Source of the DNA: Caballeronia grimmiae
GTDB taxonomy: Bacteria; Pseudomonadota; Gammaproteobacteria; Burkholderiales; Burkholderiaceae
Assembly (NCBI RefSeq): GCF_000698555.1
Contig: NZ_JFHE01000003.1
Location: 62,001 to 126,000, forward strand
Direction: 5' to 3'
DNA: 64,000 bases
Shown: in pieces, positions 40,338 to 50,500 of the stretch
Numbering within the stretch: the stretch's first letter is position 1
Layout of the letters: each line of letters begins with the position of its first letter
Program-made: the position numbers and the translations under genes
The notes under the pieces: model-generated
Databases searched by the model: none
Told to the model about the DNA's origin: nothing
Seen by the model: the letters and a program-made list of their open reading frames with translations, nothing else

Positions 40338-40661
40338 TCAGTCGCGGTAGGGTTGGACCAGTTCGGCGCAACGCAGCGGCGTGATTGAACGCGTCGCGGC
40401 TGAATCCGTCGCGCGTGTTTCGACGCAGCGGTAGACGCTGTTTGTCTTCTGCAGGATGTAGGTGTCCTCGGGCAGGCCAGTGCTGCGCGCGGCGACGCTC
40501 GTCGTGCCGGTTATCGTGTATCCGTTCTGGATCAGGTCGAACAAGGTGATGTCGGATGCGCGCCATTGGGAGTTCGGCAGGGTTTCGGCGTGCGCGGACG
40601 GTGTGAGGTTGCTAAGAGCGAGGGCTAACAGGAGCGCCGCTATGCCGCCTGGGATTTTCAT
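40338..40661 (-). CDS. Secreted hypothetical protein
   Basis: The protein has 107 residues and a signal peptide ending SAHA (residue 25). The mature 82 residues (starting ETLPNSQWRASDITLFDLIQ) contain two cysteines, in YRCVETR and LRCAELV, which could form a disulfide. The GYTITGTTSVA and YILQKTNSVYRC segments look like beta strands. GGAGAA precedes the ATG. No family is recognised. Confidence 0.72.
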   Translation of the reverse strand: MKIPGGIAALLLALALSNLTPSAHAETLPNSQWRASDITLFDLIQNGYTITGTTSVAARSTGLPEDTYILQKTNSVYRCVETRATDSAATRSITPLRCAELVQPYRD

Positions 40662-40993
40662 GCGCGGTTCTCCGTGGGCTAAGGCGGGTTAGAGGGCGTG
40701 CGGTCGGAGGGGTTCATTGGTTGACGGTGGGCGCGGGGTATTGCGTGGGTGTCGAGGTTGCTCAGGGCTTGGCAAGAACTGAAACTTTGTCTCGATTCTC
40801 CGAACGTCATCATGGTGGTTATTCAGAATGACGCACTGGTTTCCTTCTGTTGTTGCGTGTTATTTCTCTCCCTCTTGAGGGATGGCGCAGAGGAGAACAT
40901 AGGGAACGCTGAAACGAAACAAACCCACGATATCGCCCGGCCAAAAAACAAAACCCCGTAAGTCATCAGACTTACAGGGTTCATTAATGCATT
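40662..40993. other. Gene-free region between a secreted protein and tRNA-Ser
   Basis: These 332 bases carry no supported gene. The right two-thirds are noticeably richer in A and T than the surroundings. The only clear structure is the tRNA terminator at 40941-40981. Being immediately 3' of a tRNA-Ser gene, it is a classical integration position, but I see no integrase or attachment-site duplication. Confidence 0.5.
40941..40981 (-). terminator. Terminator of tRNA-Ser(TGA)
   Basis: On the minus strand AACCCTGTAAGTC and GACTTACGGGGTT pair (one mismatch) around TGAT and are followed by TTTGTTTTTT. The stem resembles the tRNA-Ser(CGA) terminator at 30209-30244. Confidence 0.88.
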
Positions 40994-41082
40994 GGCGGAG
41001 GCGGTGAGATTCGAACTCACGGAAGGATCGCTCCTTCGCCGGTTTTCAAGACCGGTGCCTTAAACCGCTCGGCCACACCTCC
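40994..41082 (-). tRNA. tRNA-Ser(TGA)
   Basis: This 89-base serine tRNA has acceptor GGAGGTG, anticodon loop CTTGAAA (anticodon TGA), a long variable arm, the T loop TTCGAAT and encoded CCA. A TACAAT -10 box lies 12 bases upstream. It reads UCA and related codons. Confidence 0.97.
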
Positions 41083-41127
41083 AGCAAGGCGCGTATTGTA
41101 GCGCAACTCGCAGGCCGCAAGAAACGG

Positions 41128-42351
41128 TCAGCCTTCGAGCGTGCGCGTCGCCTTTAGCGCGGGAAACAGCCGCATCCACAGCAACGCGACCGCAATCGTG
41201 CCGATGCCGCCGATCAGCACCGCCGGCACCGCGCCGAACAGCCCCGCCGTCATCCCCGATTCGAATTCGCCAAGCTGATTCGACGTTCCGATAAACAGCG
41301 AATTGATCGCGCCGACGCGTCCGCGCATCTCGTCCGGCGTCTGCAATTGCACGAGCGACATCCGCACGACGACGCTGATTACATCCGACGCGCCCAGCGC
41401 CGCGAGCGCGATCAGCGACACGTACAGATTGCTCGACAGCCCGAACACGATCGTCGCGATGCCGAACGCGATCACGCCGCCGAACAGCGCCGTGCCCGCG
41501 CGCCGTCGCAACGGAAAATGCGCGAGCCAGATCGATCCGGCCAGCGCGCCCGCCGCCGGCGCCGCTCGCAGCACGCCCAATCCCCACGGACCGGTATGGA
41601 GGATGTCACGCGCGAACACGGGCAGCAGCGCGGTCGCGCCGCCAAGCAGCACCGCGAACAGGTCGAGCGACAACGCGCCGAGGATCACCGGCTTGCTTCG
41701 AATAAAGCCGATCCCGCTGAACAACGCCGCAAACGACAAGGGCGCACGCATGCGCACCGCGTCATCGATGCGAATCGCCGAGACCGCGCACGCCGCGACC
41801 ACGAAAGCGGCCGTCACTGCGCCATACACGGTCGATGCGCCCAGACCGTACAGCAGGCCGCCCATCGCGGGGCCGAGGATCTGCGCGGTCTGATTCGCCG
41901 ATGTCGACCACGCGCTCGCGTGCTGCAACTGATTGCGCGCGACGAGATTCGGCAGCAGCGCCGCCATCGATGGCGATTCGAACGCGCGCGCAGCGCCCGT
42001 GATCATCGCGATCGCGTAGATGGGGCCGACGTGATCCCAGCCGCGCCACGCCCCGAAGCACAGCACGAGCGCCGCGATGCCCTCGATCGTCTGACAGACA
42101 TACGCAATCGTGCGCCGGTCGTAGCGATCCGCGGCATGACCGACGACGAGCGTGAGCACGAACATCGGCAGAAACTGCGCGAGTCCGACGAGGCCGAGCG
42201 CAAAGGCGCTGTGCGTGATCGAATAGACCTGCCATCCGATCGCGACCGACATCATCTGAAACGCCGCCGACGACATCACCCGCGCGCTCCAGAAAAGCGC
42301 GAAAGGACGATGCCGCATCACCGAGCCTGGCGCCATCGCGGGCGCGCTCAA
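41128..42351 (-). CDS. MFS transporter (EntS/MFS_3-like)
   Basis: This 407-residue, twelve-helix exporter-type MFS protein has RPFALFWSARVMSSAAFQM near the start, GHAADRYDRRTIAYVCQ (the loop 2-3 motif) and MRGRVGAINSLFIGTSNQLGEFESG in the second half, as in EntS-like efflux pumps. The substrate is unknown. The frame begins at a TTG (42351) overlapping the hemW stop; ATG codons at 42336 and 42318 are alternatives, and the last fits where the family conservation begins. It ends the rph-rdgB-hemW operon. Confidence 0.85.
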   Translation of the reverse strand: MSAPAMAPGSVMRHRPFALFWSARVMSSAAFQMMSVAIGWQVYSITHSAFALGLVGLAQFLPMFVLTLVVGHAADRYDRRTIAYVCQTIEGIAALVLCFGAWRGWDHVGPIYAIAMITGAARAFESPSMAALLPNLVARNQLQHASAWSTSANQTAQILGPAMGGLLYGLGASTVYGAVTAAFVVAACAVSAIRIDDAVRMRAPLSFAALFSGIGFIRSKPVILGALSLDLFAVLLGGATALLPVFARDILHTGPWGLGVLRAAPAAGALAGSIWLAHFPLRRRAGTALFGGVIAFGIATIVFGLSSNLYVSLIALAALGASDVISVVVRMSLVQLQTPDEMRGRVGAINSLFIGTSNQLGEFESGMTAGLFGAVPAVLIGGIGTIAVALLWMRLFPALKATRTLEG

Positions 42352-43583
42352 CTGTGCGGGTGCTTCAAGAACAACTCCTGGAGATCGTTCAGAAAACGCT
42401 GGCCGAGTTCAGTCGGCGCGATGCGCTCGAAATCGCGCGTGATGAGCCCGCGCTTCTCCGCTTCGACGAGCGCAGGCTCGATCGCGGACATCGCGACACC
42501 GGTGCGCTCGACGAACGCGTGGACCGGAAAGCCCTCGACGAGCCGCAGCGTATTCAGCATGAATTCGAATGGCAAATCGCGCGGACCGACCTGGCGCTCT
42601 TCCTGAATCGCGCTTTCGCCGGGCGACAGCGCCTGATCCATATACGTCGACGGATGCTTGAAGCGCGCCTGCCGCACGATCTTCTGCGGAAACGACAGCT
42701 TCGTATGCGCGCCCGCGCCGATGCCGAGATAGTCGCCGAAGCGCCAGTAATTCAGGTTGTGCCGGCTCTGCCGGTGCGGCTTCGCATACGCCGACACTTC
42801 GTAACGCTCATAGCCCGCATCGCGCGTGCGCTCTTGAATCCAGTCCTGCATGTCGGCGGCGGCATCGTCGTCCGGCAGCGCGGGCGGATACTTCGCGAAG
42901 AGCGTATTCGGCTCCATCGTCAGGTGATACAGCGACAGATGCGGCGGCGCGAATGCGATCGCCGTCTCGATGTCCTGCCGGCATTCATCCAGCGTCTGCT
43001 GCGGCAACGCGAACATCAGATCGAGATTGAAGTTGTCGAAGTGCTTCGCGGCGATCTCGACCGCGCGCCGCGCCTGGCTCGCATCGTGGATGCGGCCGAG
43101 CGCCTTCAGATGCGCCTCGTTGAAACTCTGAATGCCGATCGACAGGCGATTCACCCCGCTCGCGCGATACTGCGCGAACTTCTCGACTTCGAACGTGCCG
43201 GGATTGGCTTCGAGCGTGATCTCGGCGTCGGCGTCGATGGGAAGCAGGGCGCGCGCATCGGAAAGCAGCCGGTCGAGTCCCTTCGCCGACAGCAACGATG
43301 GCGTGCCGCCGCCGATGAAAATCGTGTGGACCTGACGTCCCCATACCAGCGGCAAGGCGCTTTCGAGATCGGCGCGCAACGCGTCGAGATAGCGGTCTTC
43401 GGGGAAGGTGTCGTCCTTCGATTCGTGCGAGTTGAAATCGCAGTACGGGCACTTGCGCACGCACCACGGAAAATGCACGTAGAGCGAGAGCGGCGGCAGC
43501 GACGTCAGCCGGATGCTTCCCGGCGACGTGAACGCCTGGACGACGTTGATCGTGCGTTTGGTGCTGTCGGGTCCGGTGCTCAC
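42348..43583 (-). CDS. hemW: Radical SAM heme chaperone HemW
   Basis: The protein has 411 residues. The radical-SAM cluster motif CVRKCPYC has Cys41, Cys45 and Cys48, and the HemW-specific HNLNYW (HNxxYW) motif near 263 distinguishes it from coproporphyrinogen dehydrogenase HemN, whose activity it was long misnamed for. HemW binds heme and delivers it to respiratory proteins. The start is GTG at 43583, overlapping the rdgB stop by four bases with AAGGA upstream. Confidence 0.95.
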   Translation of the reverse strand: MSTGPDSTKRTINVVQAFTSPGSIRLTSLPPLSLYVHFPWCVRKCPYCDFNSHESKDDTFPEDRYLDALRADLESALPLVWGRQVHTIFIGGGTPSLLSAKGLDRLLSDARALLPIDADAEITLEANPGTFEVEKFAQYRASGVNRLSIGIQSFNEAHLKALGRIHDASQARRAVEIAAKHFDNFNLDLMFALPQQTLDECRQDIETAIAFAPPHLSLYHLTMEPNTLFAKYPPALPDDDAAADMQDWIQERTRDAGYERYEVSAYAKPHRQSRHNLNYWRFGDYLGIGAGAHTKLSFPQKIVRQARFKHPSTYMDQALSPGESAIQEERQVGPRDLPFEFMLNTLRLVEGFPVHAFVERTGVAMSAIEPALVEAEKRGLITRDFERIAPTELGQRFLNDLQELFLKHPHS

Positions 43584-44197
43584 GCAAGTTCCTTGAGCCG
43601 TTGCAGCAGGTCACGCAGCGCGAGCGCGCGATGGCTCAGCGCGTTCTTCCGTGCGGGATCGAGTTCGGCGGCGGTCGCGTTCAGCGCCGGCAGGAAGAAA
43701 TGCGGATCGTAGCCGAAGCCATTCGCACCGCGCGGGGCATCGATTACTTCGCCGTGCCAACGGCCTTCCGCGATGAGCGGTTCGGGATCGTTCGCATGCC
43801 GCACCAGCACGAGCACGCAGAAATAGTACGCGCGGCGGTCCGCCTCGTTCGCGAGGTCCGCGACGAGCCGCGCATTGTTGGCGGCGTCGCTTTTGTCGCC
43901 GCCGTTCATCATCGCGTAGCGCGCCGAATAAACGCCCGGCGCGCCGTTCAGCGCGCGCACGCACAGACCGGAATCGTCGGCGAGCGCGGGCAGGTTCGTC
44001 AACGCCGATGCATGACGCGCCTTCGCCAGCGCGTTCTCGAGAAACGTCGCGTGCGGCTCTTCCGCTTCCGGCACGCCGAGCTCGCCCTGCGCGATCAGTT
44101 CGATGCCCGCCGCATCCAGCAGCGATGCAAACTCGCGCAGCTTGCCCGCGTTGTTCGACGCGAGCACCACGCGCTTCATGCCATGCGTATCAGACAC
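43580..44197 (-). CDS. rdgB: XTP/dITP diphosphatase (RdgB/HAM1)
   Basis: This 205-residue house-cleaning enzyme hydrolyses dITP, XTP and related non-canonical purine nucleotides. Motifs: [37 protein letters not shown] and GYDPHFFLP. The GTG at 44197 overlaps the rph end by eight bases and has GGAG about 7 bases upstream, preferred over an ATG six codons on. It is the middle gene of a tightly packed operon. Confidence 0.95.
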   Translation of the reverse strand: MSDTHGMKRVVLASNNAGKLREFASLLDAAGIELIAQGELGVPEAEEPHATFLENALAKARHASALTNLPALADDSGLCVRALNGAPGVYSARYAMMNGGDKSDAANNARLVADLANEADRRAYYFCVLVLVRHANDPEPLIAEGRWHGEVIDAPRGANGFGYDPHFFLPALNATAAELDPARKNALSHRALALRDLLQRLKELA

Positions 44198-44948
44198 CTT
44201 CGATCTCCAGCGCCGCCTTCTGCTTCGCGATCAGCGCCTTGATGCCGTTGTCCGCGAGATCGAGCAGCGCGTTCATTTCGTCGCGCGAGAAAGGCGCGCC
44301 TTCCGCCGTGCCCTGAACTTCGACGAAACCGCCTGCGCCCGTCATCACGACGTTCATGTCGGTATCGCACTGCGAGTCTTCTTCGTAATCCAGATCGAGC
44401 ACCGGCGATCCATCGAAGATGCCGACCGAAATCGCCGCGACGAAATCCTTCACCGGCGATTGCGCGATGCGCCCGCTCGCGAGCAGCTTCGTTGCCGCGT
44501 CGTGCGCGGCGACGAACGCGCCGGTAATGCTCGCCGTGCGCGTGCCGCCATCGGCCTGGATCACGTCGCAGTCGATATGCAGCGTGCGCGGGCCGAGCGC
44601 GTTCAGATCGAACACCGAGCGCAGCGCGCGGCCGATCAGGCGCTGGATCTCCTGCGTGCGGCCGGTCTGCTTGCCGCGTGCGGCTTCGCGGTCGCTGCGC
44701 GTGTGCGTCGCGCGCGGCAGCATGCCGTATTCGGCGGTCAGCCAGCCTTGCTCGCGTCCGCTCAGAAACGCCGGCACGCGCTCGGCGATGCTCGCCGTGC
44801 AGATCACCTTGGTATCGCCGAACTCGACGAGCACCGAACCTTCCGCGTGCTTCGTGTAATGCCGCGTGATGCGGACATCGCGCAACTGGCTGTCACGGCG
44901 GCCGCTCGGACGTGGAATGGAAGGCTTCAGCAGGAGAGAGTCGGTCAT
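44190..44948 (-). CDS. rph: Ribonuclease PH
   Basis: This 252-residue phosphorolytic 3'-exonuclease trims tRNA precursors. It begins [36 protein letters not shown], with [27 protein letters not shown] and the substrate loop [25 protein letters not shown] in the core. It opens the rph-rdgB-hemW-MFS operon and is divergent from yicC. Confidence 0.97.
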   Translation of the reverse strand: MTDSLLLKPSIPRPSGRRDSQLRDVRITRHYTKHAEGSVLVEFGDTKVICTASIAERVPAFLSGREQGWLTAEYGMLPRATHTRSDREAARGKQTGRTQEIQRLIGRALRSVFDLNALGPRTLHIDCDVIQADGGTRTASITGAFVAAHDAATKLLASGRIAQSPVKDFVAAISVGIFDGSPVLDLDYEEDSQCDTDMNVVMTGAGGFVEVQGTAEGAPFSRDEMNALLDLADNGIKALIAKQKAALEIEGV

Positions 44949-45211
44949 GGTGATCCGGAGTAGGAGAGGTCAGGCGCGGGTTCGAAGCCGATCGCGCCGG
45001 GTGCAGCGATTTTATCGTCATTCAACGCGTGACGTTGCCGGGCGCGACGGGTGCCGGGAGCGCCTGTCCGGGCGGCCCGCGCGGCAAAAATGGGATAATG
45101 CCGATTCATCGCCCGGCGGCACACGCGTGCTCATCCCAAAGCACCTTCAGACGCGCCGGGCGTTTCGTTGAACCGGCCTTCGCAAGGAAGGCTCACATCG
45201 CGAGACGGACC

Positions 45212-46156
45212 ATGATCTACAGCATGACAGGCTATGCCAGCGCGACGCGCGAAGTCGTCGCGGATGGCGCCGGACCCAATGGCGCCGGCGGTTCCGGCGT
45301 CGGCGTTTCGGTGGAATTGCGCACGGTGAATTCGCGCTTTCTCGACCTGAATTTCCGGATGCCCGAAGACGTGCGCGCGACCGAACCGCAATTGCGCGAA
45401 ATGCTGATGACGAAGCTCTCGCGCGGCAAGGTCGATATTCGCATCAACCTGAATCGCGTCGAGCAGACGGCCAATGCGGGCGCGCTCAATCGCGAGGCGC
45501 TCACGCAACTCGCGACGCTCGAACGCGCAGTGCTCGACGTCTTCCCGGATGCCGAACGCATGCGCACCGGCGAGATTCTTCGCTGGCCGGGCGTGCTGGC
45601 GGAAAGCTCCGTGTCGCCGGAAACGCTGCGTGAAGCGGTGCTTGCATGCGGCAAGCAGGCGATCGCCGATCTCATCGACGTGCGCGCGCGTGAAGGCGCG
45701 GCGCTCGGCAACGTGCTCATCAACAACGTGACGGAGATGGAAAGCATCGTCGCGCGCATCACGCCGCTGGTGCCGGAACTGATTGCCAAGCATCAGCAGA
45801 AGATCGTCGAGCGATTGCAGGACGCGCTCGGCGTCGCGACCGCCGAAAACACGGCCACGACGAGCGTGCCGCGCGAAGAGATCGCGGAGCGCATCCGTCA
45901 GGAAGTGACGATGTACGGCATTCGCATCGATATCGCCGAAGAATTGCAGCGCCTGACCGCGCATCTCGCTGAAACGCGTCACGTCTTGCAGAAGGGCGGC
46001 AAGGTCGGCAAGCGGCTCGACTTCATGATGCAGGAGCTGAATCGCGAAGCGAACACGCTCGGCTCGAAGGCGGCGGCGAAGGAACTCGCGGATGCATCGA
46101 TGACGCTCAAGCTGCTCATCGAACAGATGCGCGAACAAGTACAGAATCTGGAGTAA
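45212..46156 (+). CDS. yicC: YicC-family endoribonuclease
   Basis: This 314-residue protein starts IYSMTGYASATREV and contains SVELRTVNSRFLDLNFRMPEDVR, SRGKVDIRINLNR and the C-terminal GKRLDFMMQELNREANTLGSKA motif. Homologs have RNase activity and promote degradation of a small RNA in E. coli. The ATG at 45212 is chosen to match the family N-terminus. gmk follows at 9 bases. Confidence 0.93.
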   Translation: MIYSMTGYASATREVVADGAGPNGAGGSGVGVSVELRTVNSRFLDLNFRMPEDVRATEPQLREMLMTKLSRGKVDIRINLNRVEQTANAGALNREALTQLATLERAVLDVFPDAERMRTGEILRWPGVLAESSVSPETLREAVLACGKQAIADLIDVRAREGAALGNVLINNVTEMESIVARITPLVPELIAKHQQKIVERLQDALGVATAENTATTSVPREEIAERIRQEVTMYGIRIDIAEELQRLTAHLAETRHVLQKGGKVGKRLDFMMQELNREANTLGSKAAAKELADASMTLKLLIEQMREQVQNLE

Positions 46157-46165
46157 CGCAACATC

Positions 46166-46840
46166 ATGCCGAACACCGCACACCGCTCGCATAGCAACTA
46201 CACGGGCGTCTATCCCGGCAACCTGTTCATGGTGGTCGCGCCTTCGGGCGCTGGCAAGTCCACGCTCGTCAACGCGCTGCTCGCACAGGACCCGGCGATT
46301 CGCCTGTCCGTGTCGTACACGACGCGCGATCCGCGTCCGACGGAAACCAACGGCGTGCAGTATCACTTCGTGTCGGTCGAAGACTTCATGGAACGCCACG
46401 GCAAGGGCGAGTTCCTGGAGAGCGCCGAAGTCCACGGCAACTACTATGCGACCTCGCGCCTGTGGATCGAAGACCAGATGAAGATGGGCCACGACGTGCT
46501 GCTCGAAATCGACTGGCAGGGCGCGCAGCAGGTGAAGAAGCAGTTCCGCAACGCGGTGGAGATTTTCATCTTGCCGCCGTCGCTGGATGCGCTCGAGGAC
46601 CGGCTCAAGAAGCGCGGCCAGGACTCGGAGAAAGTCATCGTGCGCCGTCTGCTCGCGGCGGGCAGCGAGATGGCGCATGCATCGGAAGCGGAGTACGTGG
46701 TCATCAACGAAAACTTCGATCGCGCGCTCACCGAACTGCAATGCCTCGTCACCGCGACGCGGCTGCGCTTCACGTCGCAATACGCGCGTCATACACAGCT
46801 TTTCGTCGACCTCGGCATTCATCCCTCGCACGCGTCCTGA
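46166..46840 (+). CDS. gmk: Guanylate kinase
   Basis: The protein has 224 residues and converts GMP to GDP. The P-loop APSGAGKS is at 25-32, followed by [20 protein letters not shown], the GMP-binding segment. A 20-residue N-terminal extension precedes the core, common in this group. It sits between yicC and rpoZ in the conserved nucleotide/stringent-response series. Confidence 0.97.
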   Translation: MPNTAHRSHSNYTGVYPGNLFMVVAPSGAGKSTLVNALLAQDPAIRLSVSYTTRDPRPTETNGVQYHFVSVEDFMERHGKGEFLESAEVHGNYYATSRLWIEDQMKMGHDVLLEIDWQGAQQVKKQFRNAVEIFILPPSLDALEDRLKKRGQDSEKVIVRRLLAAGSEMAHASEAEYVVINENFDRALTELQCLVTATRLRFTSQYARHTQLFVDLGIHPSHAS

Positions 46841-46909
46841 CGCGAGCCGTGGCCAAGCCGTACCGGTCACATAAGGTAGAATAAAACTCATATTGAGAAG
46901 GAAACAAAC

Positions 46910-47113
46910 ATGGCCCGCATTACCGTCGAAGACTGCCTGAAACAAATTCCGAATCGCTTCGAGCTCGCGCTCGCGGCAACGTATCGCGCGCGCCAACTGG
47001 CGCAAGGCCACACCCCGAAAATCGAAAGCCGCGACAAGCCGACCGTCGTCGCGCTGCGCGAGATCGCAGCCGGACAGGTGGGCGTCGAAATGCTGAAGAA
47101 GGTGCCCGTTTAA
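46910..47113 (+). CDS. rpoZ: RNA polymerase omega subunit
   Basis: This 67-residue protein starts [20 protein letters not shown] and includes [15 protein letters not shown], matching omega, which stabilises the beta' subunit and contributes to a ppGpp site. It lies directly upstream of spoT, as in many proteobacteria. Confidence 0.97.
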
Positions 47114-47215
47114 GGGCCGCCGGCTTCAGAGTCTTATCGCTTCATCGGTGTTTCACTTCTTGCAACCGGCGCGACAGATCGTCAGGCGGCGCGTCACACG
47201 AACACGGAGGCGAAC

Positions 47216-49618
47216 TTGAGTCAGACACCGTTGCCCGTCTCCGCGTCCGTGGACCCCGAGACCGATTCCGACATCGACCAGGACGCGCTTCTCGACGCCG
47301 ACAAGCCGCACGCCGCGCGCAAGTACATCGATGCAGTCCTCGAACAGTCTTTCCGTCATCTGTTCGGCCCGACCGCGACGCCGGAGCAGCCGCGCAAGCA
47401 CGACGTCGTTTCCATCGCGAACCTGACGAACGCGCTCGCGAGCTACATCTCGGCCGACGAGATCAAGGAAGTCAAGGCGGCGTTCCACTTCAGCGACGAA
47501 GCACATCTCGGGCAGTATCGCCAGAGCGGCGAGCCGTACATCACGCATCCGGTTGCGGTCGCGGAAATCTGCGCGAGCTGGAAGCTGGACGCGCAATCGA
47601 TCATGGCGGCGCTCCTGCACGACGTGATCGAAGATCAGGGCGTGACCAAGACGGAGATCGCGGAGCGCTTCGGCGCGAAAGTCGCGGAACTGGTCGATGG
47701 CTTGTCGAAGCTCGACAAGATGGAGTTTCGCAATCGCGAGGAAGCGCAGGCGGAGAACTTCCGCAAGATGCTGCTCGCGATGGCGCGCGACGTCCGCGTG
47801 ATTCTCGTCAAGCTCGCGGACCGGCTGCACAACATGCGCACGCTCGGCGCGGTGCCGCCGGAAAAGCGCCGCCGCGTGGCACGCGAAACACTGGACATCT
47901 ACGCGCCGATTGCGCATCGGCTCGGCCTGAACAACACGTATCGCGAGTTGCAGGATCTGAGCTTCGCGAACTTCAACCCGAATCGCTACGCCACGCTTGA
48001 AAAAGCGGTGAAGTCGGCGCGCGGCAACCGGCGCGAAGTGGTTGGCAAGATTCTCGAAGCGGTGCAGCGCACTATCGCGGATGCGAAAATTTGCGCCGAA
48101 GTCACCGGCCGCGAGAAGACCATCTTCAGCATCTACAAGAAGATGCGCGACAAGCAGTTGTCGTTCTCGCAAGTGCTCGATGTCTACGGCTTTCGCGTCG
48201 TCGTCGAGAGCGCGCTGGAATGCTATACGTGCATCGGCGCGCTGCATGCGCTCTACAAGCCCGTGCCGGGCAAGTTCAAGGATTACATCGCGATTCCGAA
48301 GGTCAACGGCTATCAGTCGTTGCACACGACGCTCGTCGGGCCGTTCGGCGCGCCCATCGAGTTTCAGATTCGCACGCGCAAGATGCATGAGATCGCCGAA
48401 GCGGGCGTCGCGGCGCACTGGCTCTACAAGAACGGCGGCGCGGACCTCAACGATGTGCAGAAGCGCGCGCATCAGTGGTTGAAATCCCTGCTCGACATTC
48501 AAAGCGAAGCCGGCGATTCGAGCGAATTCCTTGAGCACGTCAAGATCGACCTGTTCCCGGATGCGGTCTATGTCTTCACGCCGAAGTCGAAGATCATGCC
48601 GCTGCCGCGCGGCGCGACCGCGCTCGACTTCGCGTATTCGATCCACAGCGACCTCGGCAATCAGTGCGTCGCGGTGAAGATCAACAACGAGTTGCTGCCG
48701 CTGCGCACGGAGCTGAAGAGCGGCGATATCGTCGAAGTGATCACCGCGCCGTATTCGAAGCCGAATCCCGCGTGGCTCGGCTTCGTGCGCACCGGCAAGG
48801 CGCGCTCGGCCATTCGTCACTATCTCAAGACGATGCGGTTGAACGAGTCGGTGCAACTGGGCGAGCGGCTCGTCGACCAGAGTCTCAAGGGCTACGGCCT
48901 CGCATTGTCCGAAGTCACGCCGGAAGTGTGGGAAAAGCTCGTGCAGTGGACGGGCAACAAGACGCGCCAGGAAATTTTCGCGGACATTGGCCTTGGCCGT
49001 CGCGTGGCGGCGGTGATGGCGAAGCGCATCGAAGTGTTGATGAACGGCATCGCCGATGACGACGAGCATCCGCATCGCGAGCATCACAACACGAATACCG
49101 CGCCGCCGGTGGTGATCACGGGCACCGAGGGCATGTCGGTGCAACTGTCGCCGTGTTGCCGCCCGATTCCCGGCGACAACATCATGGGCTATATCGGCAT
49201 CGGGCTCGGCATGGCGATTCACACGACGGAGTGCCGCGTCGCGCAACGCATTCATCGGCGCGATCCGGGCCGCTGGATCGACGTCGCGTGGGCGCCGCAG
49301 CCTGGCCGTCTCTTCGATGTTGCCGTGAAGGTGCTCGTGCGGAACACCAAGGGCGTATTCGCGCGCGTCGCGGCGGACATCACGTCGGCGGATGCGAACA
49401 TCGTGCATATCGCGATGGACGAAGATGTCTCGCAGGAAGCCAAGCTGTTGCGTTTCGTGATTCAGGTCAGCGACCGCGTGCATCTCGCCAACGTGATGCG
49501 CCGCGTGCGCACGAACCTGGACGTGATGCGCATTGCGCGGGAGCGTCCGAGCGACGAGCCGCATCATCGCAATCAGGACGGCGGCATGCGTGTCGACCGG
49601 GAACGCGCCGACTACTGA
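47216..49618 (+). CDS. spoT: Bifunctional (p)ppGpp synthetase/hydrolase SpoT
   Basis: The protein has 800 residues. An intact HD hydrolase domain has His135-Asp136 in LLHDVIED, a synthetase domain contains KFKDYIAIPKVNGYQSLHT (Gly365-Thr371), a TGS domain begins VYVFTPKSKIMPLPRGATALDFAY, and the C-terminus carries the zinc/helical and ACT regions. It makes and degrades the alarmone (p)ppGpp. The likely start is TTG at 47216, with GGAGG 5 bases upstream. Adjacency to rpoZ supports SpoT over RelA. Confidence 0.96.
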   Translation: MSQTPLPVSASVDPETDSDIDQDALLDADKPHAARKYIDAVLEQSFRHLFGPTATPEQPRKHDVVSIANLTNALASYISADEIKEVKAAFHFSDEAHLGQYRQSGEPYITHPVAVAEICASWKLDAQSIMAALLHDVIEDQGVTKTEIAERFGAKVAELVDGLSKLDKMEFRNREEAQAENFRKMLLAMARDVRVILVKLADRLHNMRTLGAVPPEKRRRVARETLDIYAPIAHRLGLNNTYRELQDLSFANFNPNRYATLEKAVKSARGNRREVVGKILEAVQRTIADAKICAEVTGREKTIFSIYKKMRDKQLSFSQVLDVYGFRVVVESALECYTCIGALHALYKPVPGKFKDYIAIPKVNGYQSLHTTLVGPFGAPIEFQIRTRKMHEIAEAGVAAHWLYKNGGADLNDVQKRAHQWLKSLLDIQSEAGDSSEFLEHVKIDLFPDAVYVFTPKSKIMPLPRGATALDFAYSIHSDLGNQCVAVKINNELLPLRTELKSGDIVEVITAPYSKPNPAWLGFVRTGKARSAIRHYLKTMRLNESVQLGERLVDQSLKGYGLALSEVTPEVWEKLVQWTGNKTRQEIFADIGLGRRVAAVMAKRIEVLMNGIADDDEHPHREHHNTNTAPPVVITGTEGMSVQLSPCCRPIPGDNIMGYIGIGLGMAIHTTECRVAQRIHRRDPGRWIDVAWAPQPGRLFDVAVKVLVRNTKGVFARVAADITSADANIVHIAMDEDVSQEAKLLRFVIQVSDRVHLANVMRRVRTNLDVMRIARERPSDEPHHRNQDGGMRVDRERADY

Positions 49619-49679
49619 GCGGCGGGAACGCGGCGTGCATGCCTTTCGTCATTCGACCGAAAGCATGGGAAACGCCGCA

Positions 49680-50171
49680 ATGAAAACTTCCGATCTCGAA
49701 GGCGCCACGCTCGACTACTGGGTCGCGCGCGGGCTGCACGACTTTATCCGCGAAATCTACTTCACCGACAGCGGAGAGACGCTCTCCATTCGCGGCACTG
49801 ACCGCGGCAAGGCATGGGACGGGCGATTCCTTCCATCGACGTCATGGGAGGCGGCTTCCGTCGTACTGGAGCGCGCCTGCCGGCTGGAGATGAGCGATCA
49901 CGGGCGTGGCGAGGTGCAATGCACGGTGACGTTCGGCGCGCAGGGCCAGCCGGTGCAAGGGCGCGGGCCGTCGCTGCGCATCGCGCTGCTGCGCGCGTTC
50001 GTGCAGCATTCTTTCGGCGATACTGTCGAGGATGTTTATCTGCGGCATCCGCAGACTTTGCTTGGTACGCGGGCTGAATCGATCTCGGAGCAGACCGCCG
50101 TTAGCACGGCGGGGGATGTTCCTGTTCCTGAAGGGCGGATCGGGGATGTGCGGTCGGCGCCGCGGCCTTGA
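49680..50171 (+). CDS. DUF2591-like hypothetical protein
   Basis: The 163-residue protein starts MKTSDLEGATLDYWVARGL, the pattern of the DUF2591 (NinX-like) family of phage and bacterial proteins of unknown function. The middle (SWEAASVVLERACRLEM; GPSLRIALLRAFVQHSFGDTVEDV) matches a family end that contains a RAFVxxxFGxxV motif. The last 35 residues look disordered. It is the last gene after spoT; a role is unknown. Confidence 0.75.
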   Translation: MKTSDLEGATLDYWVARGLHDFIREIYFTDSGETLSIRGTDRGKAWDGRFLPSTSWEAASVVLERACRLEMSDHGRGEVQCTVTFGAQGQPVQGRGPSLRIALLRAFVQHSFGDTVEDVYLRHPQTLLGTRAESISEQTAVSTAGDVPVPEGRIGDVRSAPRP

Positions 50172-50500
50172 GCTTTCTTGATGTTCGGGTGCGGCGGGGA
50201 GGTTGTCCCGTGGCGGACTATTGATGCGTCCGTCGCCGGCGAGGCACTTGATTGAGGTGGCGCTTTGGCGTCTCTGCCCGATCCCATGCAACGAAGCAGC
50301 ATCTACACCGCCCATAGCATCCGTGGGCGGCGGACGCGTCGCCTCGTGGCGCAGCCGGGCTTGGCGCGGAAATCTCCCAGTCTGACGGCGCGAGTGCGGA
50401 ACAGCGCGTCGCGCTGCCATCCGGCGCAAGGCTCGATCACGCGCCAATATCTGGGCCCCAAAACAAAAAGGGCCTTCCATCTGGAAGGCCCTTCGAAAAA
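50172..50500. other. Gene-free region before the tRNA-Arg pair
   Basis: These 329 bases show no supported gene. Open frames here are short, lack ribosome sites or run through the tRNA genes. The only structure is the terminator at 50468-50493. Confidence 0.5.
50468..50493 (-). terminator. Terminator of the tRNA-Arg operon
   Basis: On the minus strand AAGGGCCTTCC and GGAAGGCCCTT form an 11-bp stem around AGAT, followed by TTTGTTTT. Confidence 0.92.

Noticed and set aside
40662..41082. Genomic-island attachment site at tRNA-Ser(TGA)
   Set aside because: The position is a classic integration hot spot, but there is no integrase, no duplicated tRNA 3' end and no island boundary in the window.
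42348..43583. Calling this gene oxygen-independent coproporphyrinogen dehydrogenase (hemN)
   Set aside because: The HNxxYW motif and shorter N-terminus fit HemW, a heme chaperone, even though the hemN label is common in older annotations.
45131..47011. 626-codon minus-strand frame across yicC, gmk and rpoZ
   Set aside because: It crosses three clear genes in the opposite direction and lacks family features, so it is a composition artefact.
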